Assembly: GCF_004005855.1 (NCBI RefSeq) | Contig: NZ_SACL01000007.1 | Location: 1-64,000, forward strand | Source of the DNA: Rhodovarius crocodyli | GTDB lineage: Bacteria > Pseudomonadota > Alphaproteobacteria > Acetobacterales > Acetobacteraceae | Direction of reading: 5' to 3' | DNA length: 64,000 nucleotides | Shown here: positions 24,852 to 32,829 of the stretch, in pieces | Position numbering within the stretch: position 1 is the first letter of the stretch | How the letters are laid out: the number at the start of each line of letters is the position of its first letter | Program-made: the position numbers and the translations under genes | The notes under the pieces: model-generated | Database searches by the model: none | The model's input: only the letters and a program-made list of their open reading frames with translations | Told to the model about the DNA's origin: nothing

Positions 24852-25940
24852 ATGGGTTTGCGGATCGCGGTTCTGGGTGGCGGCAACGGGTGTTTCGCCG
24901 CCGCGGTGGATTTCTCCGAGGCCGGGCACGAGGTCCGTCTCTGGCGCACCTCCGCTGACGCCGCGGCCGAGCAGAACGCGCACGACAACATCATCACCGT
25001 CAAGGATGCGCGCGGGGAACGCGCGGTGCGCATCGCCGCCGTCACGGCCGAACTGGCCCAGGCCGTGCGCGGCGCGCAGCTCATTCTCTGCCCCGCCCCC
25101 GCCACCACCCATGAGGCCCTGGCACCGCTGCTGGCGCCATTGCTTGAGGACGGGCAGGTGGTGTTCCTGCCCCCCGGCACGCTGGGCTCCGTGATCCTGG
25201 CCCGCGCGCTGCACGCCGAGCGGCCGGGCGCGCGCGTGGCCTTCGCCGAGACGGGCACGCTGCCCTGGCTCGCGCGCAAGCACGGGCCGCACCAGGTCGC
25301 CATCACCATCCGTGCCAAGCGCCTGCCGGTGGGCGTTTTCCCCCTGAACCTGGCGCCCATGGCCCGCTGCCTGCTGCAGAAGGCCTTCCCCGGCGTGATC
25401 GAGGATTGCGGCGATGCGCTCTCGGGCGCGCTGATGAATGCCGGGCCCATCATCCACCCGCCGCTGATCACCATGAATGCCGGCCCGCTGGAGCATTTCG
25501 AGCGTTGGGACATCCATAACGAGGGCACCCAGCCCGCGATCCGCCGCGTGACCGATGCGCTGGATGCCGAGCGCGTGGCCGTGCGTGAGGCGCTGGGCTA
25601 TCACGGCCCGCATTTTCCGCTGGCCGACCATTATGCCAAGACCGGCCCGGAATGGATGTACGGGCGCGGCAGCCATGACCGCCTGACCGACAGCGGGGAC
25701 TGGCGCGAGCGCATCGTGCTGACCGGGCATCGCTACATGCTGGAGGATGTGCGCCTCGGCCTGTCGCTGCTGTGCGACGCGGGCCGGGCGGCGGGCGTGC
25801 CGACGCCGCTGGCCTCGGCCTTCCTGGCCATCGGCGGCGCGGTCTGCGGCGCGGATTTCTCCGCCGCGCGCACCCTGACCGGTTGCGGCCTGCCCGACGA
25901 TCGCGGCGGGCGCGAGCGGATCCTGTGCCATGGTTTCTGA
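24852..25940 (+). CDS. NAD/NADP-dependent octopine/nopaline dehydrogenase family protein
   Basis: A 362-residue two-domain dehydrogenase. The Rossmann domain begins MGLRIAVLGGGNGCFAAAVDFSEAGHEVRLW; the C-terminal helical domain contains MNAGPIIHPPLITMNAGPLE and HYPHF-like GYHGPHFPLADHY, as in opine dehydrogenases. The start at 24852 has GAAGGGG 5 bases upstream and is preferred over an ATG at 24837. Such enzymes oxidise N-(carboxyalkyl) amino acids or reduce keto acids with an amine. It overlaps a 3-hydroxyacyl-CoA dehydrogenase gene by 11 bases and is followed by a Bug receptor and TauD-type oxygenase, pointing to catabolism of an imported acid. Confidence 0.85.
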   Translation: MGLRIAVLGGGNGCFAAAVDFSEAGHEVRLWRTSADAAAEQNAHDNIITVKDARGERAVRIAAVTAELAQAVRGAQLILCPAPATTHEALAPLLAPLLEDGQVVFLPPGTLGSVILARALHAERPGARVAFAETGTLPWLARKHGPHQVAITIRAKRLPVGVFPLNLAPMARCLLQKAFPGVIEDCGDALSGALMNAGPIIHPPLITMNAGPLEHFERWDIHNEGTQPAIRRVTDALDAERVAVREALGYHGPHFPLADHYAKTGPEWMYGRGSHDRLTDSGDWRERIVLTGHRYMLEDVRLGLSLLCDAGRAAGVPTPLASAFLAIGGAVCGADFSAARTLTGCGLPDDRGGRERILCHGF

Positions 25941-26949
25941 GACGGGGGCTTCTGAGGCGCGTGTTGCCGAGTCCATCGCGGCCCTCGGCGCCGGCCGCAT
26001 GGGGCGCGGCATCGCGGTGCAGTTCGCCTATGCGGGCCATCAGGTCGCGCTGCTGGACCTGAAGCCGCGCGACGCGCAGGCTTTCGCCGCCCTGCGCGAC
26101 GCGGCGCTGGCCGAAATCGCCGAAACACTCGCCATGCTGGCCGAGTTCGGCATGGGGGATGCGGCGCTGGTGCCGGGCATCCTGGCGCGGGTCACCGTGC
26201 TGCCGGCCGCCGAGGCGCCTGCCGCCCTGGTCCGGGCCGACATCGTGTTCGAGGGCGTGCCCGAGATCCTGGACCTCAAGCGCGCGGCCCTGGCCGAGGC
26301 CTCCGCCGCCATGCGGCCGGACGCGATCCTGGCCTCCACCACCTCCACCATCATGGTCGATGACCTGTCGGGGGCGGTGGTGCATCCGGGCCGCTTCCTG
26401 AACGCCCATTGGCTGAACCCGGCCTATCTGGTGCCGTTGGTCGAGGTCTCGCCGGGCGCGGCCACCGAGCCCGCGGTGACCGAGCGGCTGATGGAATTGC
26501 TGACCAGGGTGGGCAAGGTGCCGGTGCGCTGCGCGGCCTCGCCCGGCTTCATCGTGCCGCGCGTGCAGGCCCTGGCGATGAACGAGGCCGCGCGGCTGGT
26601 CGAGGAAGGGGTGGCGAGCGCGGAGGATGTGGACCGCGCCCTGCGCTACGGCTTCTCCTTCCGCTTCGGCGTGATCGGGCTGCTGGAGTTCATCGACTGG
26701 GGCGGCGTGGACATCCTGCATCATGCCAGCCGCTACCTTGAAGGCGCGCTGGGCGACGACCGCTATCGCGCGCCCGCCGTGGTCGGGCGGTTCATGGCCG
26801 AAGGGCGGCGCGGCATGGGTGCCGGCGCCGGGTTCCTGCCTTGGGCAGAGATGGATGTGGTGGCGCATAAACGGGCACGCCTGGCGGCCCTGGCGCAACG
26901 GCTGCGTGAGGAAGGCCTCGTCAGGCCGCCCGCGCCCCCGGCAGACTGA
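25930..26949 (+). CDS. 3-hydroxyacyl-CoA dehydrogenase family protein
   Basis: A 339-residue enzyme with GAGRMGRGIA (NAD binding) near residue 20, the ASTTSTIMVDDLS segment, and the catalytic-histidine region FLNAHWLNPAYLVPLVEV near 155, followed by a C-terminal 3HCDH domain (GFIVPRVQALAMNEAARLVEEGVAS). It resembles 3-hydroxybutyryl-CoA and L-carnitine dehydrogenases more than multifunctional FadB. The start overlaps the previous gene by 11 bases. It probably oxidises a hydroxy-acid or hydroxyacyl-CoA intermediate of the same pathway. Confidence 0.87.
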   Translation: MVSETGASEARVAESIAALGAGRMGRGIAVQFAYAGHQVALLDLKPRDAQAFAALRDAALAEIAETLAMLAEFGMGDAALVPGILARVTVLPAAEAPAALVRADIVFEGVPEILDLKRAALAEASAAMRPDAILASTTSTIMVDDLSGAVVHPGRFLNAHWLNPAYLVPLVEVSPGAATEPAVTERLMELLTRVGKVPVRCAASPGFIVPRVQALAMNEAARLVEEGVASAEDVDRALRYGFSFRFGVIGLLEFIDWGGVDILHHASRYLEGALGDDRYRAPAVVGRFMAEGRRGMGAGAGFLPWAEMDVVAHKRARLAALAQRLREEGLVRPPAPPAD

Positions 26950-26971
26950 GCAGAACAGGAGGCCAAGACCA

Positions 26972-27937
26972 ATGCTGACCCGCCGTGCCCTGACCTTATC
27001 CGCGCCGAGCCTGCTGGCCGGGCTGCCCGCACATGCCGCCGCCTGGCCCGAACGGCCCTCGCGCTGGCTGGTGGGCTATGGCGCGGGCGGCGCATCGGAC
27101 ATCTTCGCGCGGATGATCGCGCGGGCGCTGGGCACCACGGGCGCCCCGCCGGTGGTGGTGGAGAACCGCCCCTCCGGCGGCGGCATCGTGGCCACCGAGG
27201 CGCTGCTGGCCGGCCCCGCGGACGGCACCAATGTGCTGCATGTCGACAACGGCATGATGATCTACAACCCGGCGCTCTATGCGCGGCTGCCCTTCGACCC
27301 GGACCGCGACCTGGTGATGGCGGCCTTCATCGCGCGCTTTCCCTTCTTCGTGCTGGTGCGCCCCGACAGCCCGCTGGCCAGCTTCGAGGACATGCGCGCC
27401 GCCGGACGGCGAGAGGCCGTGACCTATGCCACGCCCGCCGTCGCCAGCCCGCACCACATGGCCATGGAACTGCTGCGCCGCCGCGCGGGGTTCGAGGCCG
27501 CCCATGTGCCCTATCGCGGCATGCCGGCCGTGCTGCAGGACATGGTGGCGGGCCGCGTGGACTGCGCCATCGCGGACATCACCAACGCGCTGCCCTATAT
27601 CTCCTCCGGCCGGGCGCGGGCGCTGGTGCAGCTGGGCGACACGCGCTCTCCCGCCGTGACCGATGTGCGCACGGCCGGCGAGGCCGGGGTGGCCGATTGC
27701 GTGGCCTATGGCTGGATGGGCGTGTGCCTGCCGCGCGCGGCGGGTGCCGACACCCAGGCCAAGCTGAACCAGGCGGTGCGTGAGGCCATGAGCGGTCCCG
27801 AGACCCGCACCCAGATCCAGACCACGGGTGCCGAGGCGCTGCCGCTGTCGGTCGCCGAATGCGCGGCGCTGGTGCGGCAGGAAAGTGCCGTGTGGCGGCC
27901 GCTGATCCGGGAGCTGGGGATCAGGCTGGAAGGGTAA
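26972..27937 (+). CDS. Bug/TTT-family substrate-binding protein
   Basis: A 321-residue Bug receptor with signal peptide MLTRRALTLSAPSLLAGLPAHAAA and the family pattern WPERPSRWLVGYGAGGASDIFARMIAR, VVVENRPSGGGIVATEALL, YATPAVASPHHMAMELLRR and VPYRGMPAVLQDMVAGRVDCAI. An AGGAGG Shine-Dalgarno lies 9 bases before the start. It is third in the run with two dehydrogenases and probably binds their starting substrate in the periplasm. As elsewhere in the window, no TctA/TctB genes are close. Confidence 0.9.
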   Translation: MLTRRALTLSAPSLLAGLPAHAAAWPERPSRWLVGYGAGGASDIFARMIARALGTTGAPPVVVENRPSGGGIVATEALLAGPADGTNVLHVDNGMMIYNPALYARLPFDPDRDLVMAAFIARFPFFVLVRPDSPLASFEDMRAAGRREAVTYATPAVASPHHMAMELLRRRAGFEAAHVPYRGMPAVLQDMVAGRVDCAIADITNALPYISSGRARALVQLGDTRSPAVTDVRTAGEAGVADCVAYGWMGVCLPRAAGADTQAKLNQAVREAMSGPETRTQIQTTGAEALPLSVAECAALVRQESAVWRPLIRELGIRLEG

Positions 27938-27952
27938 CGCCCCGCCCCCTTG

Positions 27953-27972
27953 ACCCGACCCATCGGTCGGGT
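27953..27972. promoter_or_regulatory. Inverted repeat before the TauD-like gene (putative TetR operator 4)
   Basis: ACCCGACC-CATC-GGTCGGGT is an 8-base perfect inverted repeat with 4-base spacer, 14 bases before the dioxygenase start. Its centre GACCCATCGGTC matches the operators at 6266, 6374 and 8722 at most positions, suggesting shared control. Confidence 0.5.
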
Positions 27973-27986
27973 GAACCCTGCGCCGC

Positions 27987-29042
27987 ATGGACGGCATGCT
28001 TTCCCCCATCGGTGGCCCCCCGGCCTGGCGCGGCCGCCAGCTGGAGGCGCGCGGCTTCTGGCCCCGGCGCTTCCTGGACCTGGAGCTGGACGCGCTGGAC
28101 GCGGCCCTGCATGCCTGCCCGAAGGACCCGCCCTTCATCCGCGCCGAGGATTTCCGCATCCCGGCGCTGGCCCCGCTGTTCGACGTGCTGAAGCGGGAGC
28201 TGGAAACCGGCGCGGGCGTGGTGCGCCTGTCGGGCATCCCCGTCGACCGCTACTCCCACGCCGAGCTGCGCCGCATCTTCTGGGGCATCTGCGTCAACCT
28301 GGGCGTGCCGCTGCCGCAGAACAGCCAAGGCGAGATCATCGGCGAGGTGAAGGACGAGGGCGGTGCCGCCATGAGCGTGGAGGATGGCGTCGCCTCCGCC
28401 CGCGCGCGCAGCCGCTCCAGCGGGCCGCTGCGCTTTCATACGGACAAATGCGACCTGCTGGCGCTGTTCTGTGCCTCCAACGGGATCTCGGGCGGCGTCT
28501 CCCGCGTCGTCTCCACCATCGCCATCCATGACGAGATCGCCCGACGCCGGCCCGACCTGCTGAAGGTGCTGTACGAGGATTTCTGGCGCCGCCGCCCGCA
28601 GGATGAGGAAGGCCCGCAATCCCGCCCCGAGGACGCGGTGTTTCCCATGCCCGTCTTCTCGCGCGGGCCCACCGGCGCCTTCACCAGCCAGTTCTCCCGC
28701 GTCTACATCGAGATGGCCCAGGCGGTGCCTGGCGTGCCGCCGCTGACCCCGCTGCAGGTCGAGGCCATGGACCTGCTGCTGGCCACCGGCGACGAGCTGT
28801 GCACCGAGGCGCCCTTCACCCCCGGCGACATCCAGATCCTCAACCAGCACACCACCTATCACGGCCGCACCGCCTATGCGGACGACGCGGCGACGGGTGC
28901 GCGCCGCAACCTGATGCGGATCTGGCTGGCCACCGGATTCTCCCGCGCGCTGCCGCCGGGCCATGCCATCCAATGGGGCCGCACCGAGCCCGGCGTCCTG
29001 CGCGGCGGGGCCATGCCGGGGAAATCGGCCTTCGACCTCTGA
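27987..29042 (+). CDS. TauD/TfdA family Fe(II)/2-oxoglutarate dioxygenase
   Basis: A 351-residue non-haem iron oxygenase. The 2-His-1-carboxylate facial triad is visible as H151 and D153 (RFHTDKCDL) and H292 (NQHTTYHGRTAY), with R311 (RRNLMRIWL) for 2-oxoglutarate. The family hydroxylates diverse small acids, often releasing sulfite, amine or alcohol groups. The gene follows the Bug receptor by 49 bases that hold an inverted repeat, and precedes a nitronate monooxygenase-like gene. Substrate not assignable; gamma-butyrobetaine-like or aryl acids are possible. Confidence 0.88.
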   Translation: MDGMLSPIGGPPAWRGRQLEARGFWPRRFLDLELDALDAALHACPKDPPFIRAEDFRIPALAPLFDVLKRELETGAGVVRLSGIPVDRYSHAELRRIFWGICVNLGVPLPQNSQGEIIGEVKDEGGAAMSVEDGVASARARSRSSGPLRFHTDKCDLLALFCASNGISGGVSRVVSTIAIHDEIARRRPDLLKVLYEDFWRRRPQDEEGPQSRPEDAVFPMPVFSRGPTGAFTSQFSRVYIEMAQAVPGVPPLTPLQVEAMDLLLATGDELCTEAPFTPGDIQILNQHTTYHGRTAYADDAATGARRNLMRIWLATGFSRALPPGHAIQWGRTEPGVLRGGAMPGKSAFDL

Positions 29043-29071
29043 ACTTCACTTCGTCCAGGAAAGAAACATCA

Positions 29072-30070
29072 ATGTCCCTGATCAAGAGCCTGGAAGGCCG
29101 CATGCGCCTTCCCGTCATCTGCTCGCCGCTGTTCATCATCTCGGTGCCGGACCTGGTGGTGGCGCAGTGCACCTCGGGCGTCATCGGCTCCATGCCGTCG
29201 CTGAACGCGCGCCCGCTGGAGCAGCTGGACGAATGGCTGGCCGAGATCAAGGAACGCCTGGCCGCCCATGACGCGAAGCACCCCGACCGCCCCAGCGCGC
29301 CCTTCGCCATCAACCTGATCGTCCACAAATCCAACGACCGGCTGGAGGAGGACATCAAGATGGTGGTGAAGCACAAGGTGCCCCTCATCATCAGCAGCCT
29401 GGGCGCGCGGCCGGAGGTGAACGACGCCATCCATTCCTATGGCGGCTATGTGATGCACGACGTCATCAACCAGACCTTCGCCCACAAGGCGATCGAGAAG
29501 GGCGCCGACGGGCTGGTGCTGGTGGCGGCGGGCGCGGGCGGGCATGCCGGCTCACTCAGCCCCTTCGGCCTGGTGCAGGAAACCCGCGCCTGGTTCGACG
29601 GGCCCATCGCCCTGTCGGGCGCCATCGCCCATGGCGCCTCCATCCTGGCCGCCGAAGCCATGGGGGCGGACTTCGCCTATATCGGCAGCGCCTTCATCGC
29701 CACCGAGGAAGCGCGCGCGGTCGATCCCTACAAGGAAATGATCACCCAGTACGGCGCGTCCGACATCGTCTACACCAACCTCATCACCGGGGTGCACGGC
29801 AACTACCTGAAGCCCAGTATCGTCAACGCCGGGATGGACCCGGACAACCTCGAAACCTCCGACGCCTCCAAGATGACCTTCGCCTCGGACCGGAAGAAGC
29901 GCTGGAAAGACATCTGGGGCGCCGGCCAGGGCATCGGCGTCGTGGACCGCATCCTGCCCGCCGCCCAACTGGTCGACCGCCTGGCCGGCGAATACCAGCA
30001 CGCCCGCGGCCGCCTCGGCGCGCCGTCGCGGCTGGTGAACACGCTGTGGGGGCATGGGCGGGCGGCTTGA
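29072..30070 (+). CDS. Nitronate monooxygenase / 2-nitropropane dioxygenase-like flavoprotein
   Basis: A 332-residue TIM-barrel FMN enzyme. RLPVICSPLFIISVPDLVVAQCTSGVIGSMPSLNARP lies at the N-terminus, FAINLIVHKSNDRLEEDI near 85, and the flavin phosphate region LVLVAAGAGGHAGSLSPFGLVQE near 150. The family oxidises alkyl nitronates but many members are of unknown substrate. The start at 29072 has AGGAAAG upstream. It ends 3 bases before a repeat element and is last in the plus-strand catabolic run. Cytosolic, no signal peptide. Confidence 0.87.
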   Translation: MSLIKSLEGRMRLPVICSPLFIISVPDLVVAQCTSGVIGSMPSLNARPLEQLDEWLAEIKERLAAHDAKHPDRPSAPFAINLIVHKSNDRLEEDIKMVVKHKVPLIISSLGARPEVNDAIHSYGGYVMHDVINQTFAHKAIEKGADGLVLVAAGAGGHAGSLSPFGLVQETRAWFDGPIALSGAIAHGASILAAEAMGADFAYIGSAFIATEEARAVDPYKEMITQYGASDIVYTNLITGVHGNYLKPSIVNAGMDPDNLETSDASKMTFASDRKKRWKDIWGAGQGIGVVDRILPAAQLVDRLAGEYQHARGRLGAPSRLVNTLWGHGRAA

Positions 30071-30073
30071 GAG

Positions 30074-30336
30074 GGCGCTCCCTGGGGGCCTTGCCCCCTG
30101 GCCCCCATCAAGGGGCTCTGCCCCTTGAGACCCCGCCAAAGGCCGAAAGGCCTTTGGAAACCGGGAGCTGAAAGTTCTGGGAAGGGGCGGCGAGCGCGTT
30201 TGAACCCGACGCGCCTTCGAAGCCCCTTCCCAGAACTTTCAGTTATCTCATGGGGGTCCAGGGGCCACAGGCTCCTGGCGGGTTCCAAGGGCAGCGCCCT
30301 TGGTCGGGGTCCGGGGGCGACGCCCCCGGGGGCTTC
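30074..30336. repeat. Family A mirrored multi-hairpin repeat, copy 1
   Basis: The whole convergent gap between two genes is filled by a palindromic element. The left half has three hairpins in order: GGGGGC/GCCCCC-type, CAAGGGGCTCTGCCCCTTG, then CCAAAGGCCGAAAGGCCTTTGG after ACCCCG. The right half is the same layout in reverse complement (CCAAGGGCGCTGCCCTTGG; CCAGGAGCC-type stem). Stem sequences differ between halves but still pair. The centre holds a perfect 21-base inverted repeat (30168-30188 and 30222-30242). It may also terminate both genes. Confidence 0.85.
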
Positions 30337-31224
30337 TCAGGCCGCGCGTGCCGCGGGCACCCCGCGCATGCGCCCGCCGGGCGTGGCGCCCGGCACGGCC
30401 GCGGCGAAGTCGGCGGCGGCCAGCAGTTCGGGCCAGTGGGTATGGGTTTCGACGCCCATGCGGCTGAAGGCCCAGACCACGTCTTCGGTGGCGACGTTGC
30501 CCGTGGCGCCGGGCGCGTAGGGGCAGCCGCCGATGCCGCCGGCCGAGGTATCGATCACGCGGCAACCGGCCTCATAGGCCGCGACGGCGTTGGCCACGCC
30601 CATGCCGTAGGTGTCGTGGCCGTGGAAGGCGAAGCGCGGGCCGTGGGTCTCGATGGCCCAGCCCATCAGCCGCTTCACCTGGTCGGGGGCCGCGTTGCCG
30701 GTGGTGTCGCACAGGGAGATTTCCATCTGCCCGTTCAGCGGCGCGATGCGGTTGACCAGCGCCTTCACCGCGTCCTCGGGCACCACGCCCTCGAAGGGGC
30801 AATGGTAGCAGGTGGAGAGGTTGAAGCGGATCTTCAGGTAGTCAGGGGTTTCGCGCACCAGGGTCGAGAGTTCGGCCAGGCAATCCTCGATGCCGCGGTT
30901 CAGGTTGGCGCGGCTGTGCCCTTCCGTGGCGGACATGAAATAGCCCAGGCGGTGCGGGCCGGCCTGCAGGGCAGTGTCGAAGCCGCGGCGGTTAGGCACC
31001 AGCACGGTGCATTCCAGCCCGTCGAGCTTGAGGGCCTCACGCAGCACGTCGCCGGTATCGGCCATCTGCGGGATGGCCTTGGGCGAGACGAAGCTGCCCA
31101 CTTCCATCCGCCGCAGACCGGCGGCGTAGAGGCGCTTCACGAGTTCGATCTTGGTCTCGGTGGGGACGAAGCCCTTGATGGGCTGCAGCCCGTCGCGCGG
31201 GCTGACCTCGGAAATGGCGATCAT
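30337..31224 (-). CDS. Hydroxymethylglutaryl-CoA lyase
   Basis: A 295-residue DRE-TIM aldolase-type lyase. The N-terminal EVSPRDGLQ metal/substrate motif, the FHGHDTYGMG segment, and the C-terminal signature DTSAGGIGGCPYAPGATGNVATEDVV are all intact, including the catalytic cysteine. It cleaves HMG-CoA to acetyl-CoA and acetoacetate, or acts on a related 3-hydroxy-3-methyl-acyl-CoA. The start overlaps the upstream CaiB-type transferase by 4 bases, so the transferase probably makes the CoA ester that this lyase splits (for example in itaconate/citramalate or leucine-type routes). Confidence 0.9.
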   Translation of the reverse strand: MIAISEVSPRDGLQPIKGFVPTETKIELVKRLYAAGLRRMEVGSFVSPKAIPQMADTGDVLREALKLDGLECTVLVPNRRGFDTALQAGPHRLGYFMSATEGHSRANLNRGIEDCLAELSTLVRETPDYLKIRFNLSTCYHCPFEGVVPEDAVKALVNRIAPLNGQMEISLCDTTGNAAPDQVKRLMGWAIETHGPRFAFHGHDTYGMGVANAVAAYEAGCRVIDTSAGGIGGCPYAPGATGNVATEDVVWAFSRMGVETHTHWPELLAAADFAAAVPGATPGGRMRGVPAARAA

Positions 31225-32405
31225 GACGTTTTCCCCAGCAGTTCCTTGAACACATGGTCATTGTGCGCCCCGGCTTCAGGGCCCGTCCAGCGCACCATGT
31301 CCCGTGCCGAGACACCGTCGAAGCGGAAGGGGGCGGCCGGGTGCAGGATGGGGCCGATCAGCGGGTCCTGCACTTCCATCACGATGTCGCGGGCCTGGAA
31401 GTGCGGGTCCTCGGCGCAGTCCTTCATGTCGTACAGGCGGGAGCAGGGCACTTCGGCCGCCTCCAGCACGTCCTCGGCTTCCTTGGCGGTGCGGGTGCGG
31501 GTCCAGTCGGCGATGGCCTGGTCCAACTCCTCGACATTGGCGCAGCGCAGGTTGTTGTTGGCCATGCGCGGGTCGGTGGCGAGTTCCGGGCGGCCGATCG
31601 CGGCCATCAGGCGGCGGAAGATCAGGTCGGAATTGCCCGCGATGCACAGCCATTTGCCGTCGGCGCAGGGGTAGGTGTTGGTGGGGGCGGCCGTCTTGAT
31701 GGCGGCACCCTGGGGTTGGCGCACGGACCCGAACAGCCCGTATTCGGGCAGCATGCCCTCCATCAGGCTGAACACGCTGGTGACCAGATCGACATCGATC
31801 ACCCGGCCCGCGTGGTTGCCCGCCTTCACGCCCCAGCAGGCGGAAACCAGCGCCATGGCGGCATACATGCCGGCCAGGTCGTCGCTGATCGACACCCCGC
31901 AGCGCGGCGGCGGGTAATCGGTCTGGCCCGGGTTGGCGGTCAGGTGTCGCAGCCCGCCCATCGCCTCGCCGATCGCGCCGAAGGCGGGCTTGTCGCGATA
32001 GGGGCCGTCCTGCCCGTAACCGGACACGCGGGCGATGATCAGGTTCGGGTTGATGGCGTGCAGGGCCGTGGGGCCGAGGCCCAGGCGCTCCAGATAGCCG
32101 GGGCGGAAATTCTCGACCAGCGCGTCGGCGCGCTCGCACAGGGCGCGGAGCTTGGCCTTGCCGTCCTCGGATTTCAGGTCGAGCGTGACGGACAGCTTGT
32201 TGCGCCCATGCACGCTGAACCACACCGGGTGGCCGTCCTTCACGCTGCCCCAGCCGCGCACCGGGTCGCCCTCGGGCGGTTCCACCTTGATCACCTCGGC
32301 GCCGAGATCGGCCAGCAGGCGGGTGGCGAAGGGGGCGGCGATATAGTGGCCGAGCTCGACCACGCGCAGGCCCTCAAGAGGCAGTTTCTTCTGGACGTCG
32401 GACAT
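31221..32405 (-). CDS. CaiB/BaiF family CoA transferase
   Basis: A 394-residue family III CoA transferase. It opens LEGLRVVELGHYIAAPFATRLLADLGAEVIKVEPPEGDPVRGWG and contains NKLSVTLDLKSEDGKAKLRAL. The catalytic aspartate is expected in SISDDLAGMYAAMAL, where a DD pair is present. It moves CoA between carboxylic acids (cytosolic). Coupled by a 4-base overlap to the HMG-CoA lyase. The start codon faces a 232-base gap containing structured leader hairpins that belong to the divergent amidase gene. Confidence 0.9.
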   Translation of the reverse strand: MSDVQKKLPLEGLRVVELGHYIAAPFATRLLADLGAEVIKVEPPEGDPVRGWGSVKDGHPVWFSVHGRNKLSVTLDLKSEDGKAKLRALCERADALVENFRPGYLERLGLGPTALHAINPNLIIARVSGYGQDGPYRDKPAFGAIGEAMGGLRHLTANPGQTDYPPPRCGVSISDDLAGMYAAMALVSACWGVKAGNHAGRVIDVDLVTSVFSLMEGMLPEYGLFGSVRQPQGAAIKTAAPTNTYPCADGKWLCIAGNSDLIFRRLMAAIGRPELATDPRMANNNLRCANVEELDQAIADWTRTRTAKEAEDVLEAAEVPCSRLYDMKDCAEDPHFQARDIVMEVQDPLIGPILHPAAPFRFDGVSARDMVRWTGPEAGAHNDHVFKELLGKTS

Positions 32406-32469
32406 TTCGCAAAAAGGCGCGATTTTCGCGGCAACGTAAAGAGAGGCTTCAGCGTTGTACGTGCATAAC

Positions 32470-32610
32470 CATCCACGGAAGCCGCAGGTGAACCTCCGGC
32501 GGCTTCCTCTCTCCCGGACCCACCGGCTCTAGCCCGGTGCACTTCGCGGGGATGGCGGTCTTCTTCCCAAATCTCCCCCCCCCACGGACCGCCATCCCCG
32601 TATTTTTTTC
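32470..32610 (+). promoter_or_regulatory. Structured leader with terminator-like hairpin before the AtzG/AtzE-like genes
   Basis: Three consecutive dyads precede the 63-residue gene: GGAAGCCGC/GCGGCTTCC (32477-32485, 32499-32507) with an inner AGGT-GA-ACCT; CACCGG/CCGGTG around 32522-32540; and a 13-base perfect stem GGGGATGGCGGTC/GACCGCCATCCCC (32548-32560, 32587-32599) followed by TATTTTTTT. The last looks like an intrinsic terminator placed 29 bases before the gene it would silence, so attenuation or riboswitch control is possible. I do not recognise a known riboswitch consensus. Confidence 0.5.
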
Positions 32611-32637
32611 GCAGCGCAACCATGCAAGGCTGCGCGG

Positions 32638-32829
32638 ATGGACGAGAAAACCGCCGAAACCCTCGCTCTCGCTGCCGGCCTGGACAAGGCCTGGGCGAAT
32701 CACCGCGCCGATGTGCTGGCCGCGCTGCAAACCCAGCAGAGCCATCGCGGCAAGCTGCCGCGCACGCGCAACCCGGCCGATGAGCCCGCGCCGCCCTGGC
32801 GGCTGACGGGCGGGGAGAACAAGGCATGA
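32638..32829 (+). CDS. AtzG-like small subunit (DUF4089)
   Basis: A 63-residue helical protein: TLALAAGLDKAWANHRADVLAALQTQ, matching the DUF4089/AtzG-like pattern in length and placement. AtzG is the GatC-like small partner that stabilises the amidase AtzE (1-carboxybiuret hydrolase) in cyanuric acid breakdown. The stop overlaps the following amidase start by 4 bases (ATGA), as expected for a 1:1 complex. Assignment rests on short similarity plus synteny, so the true substrate of the pair may differ. Confidence 0.72.
   Translation: MDEKTAETLALAAGLDKAWANHRADVLAALQTQQSHRGKLPRTRNPADEPAPPWRLTGGENKA

Noticed and set aside
31221-32405. Loss of the catalytic aspartate in the CaiB/BaiF protein
   Set aside because: A first look at KPAFGAIGEAMGG suggested a missing residue, but the catalytic Asp of the family falls in the later SISDDLAGMY segment, where it is present.
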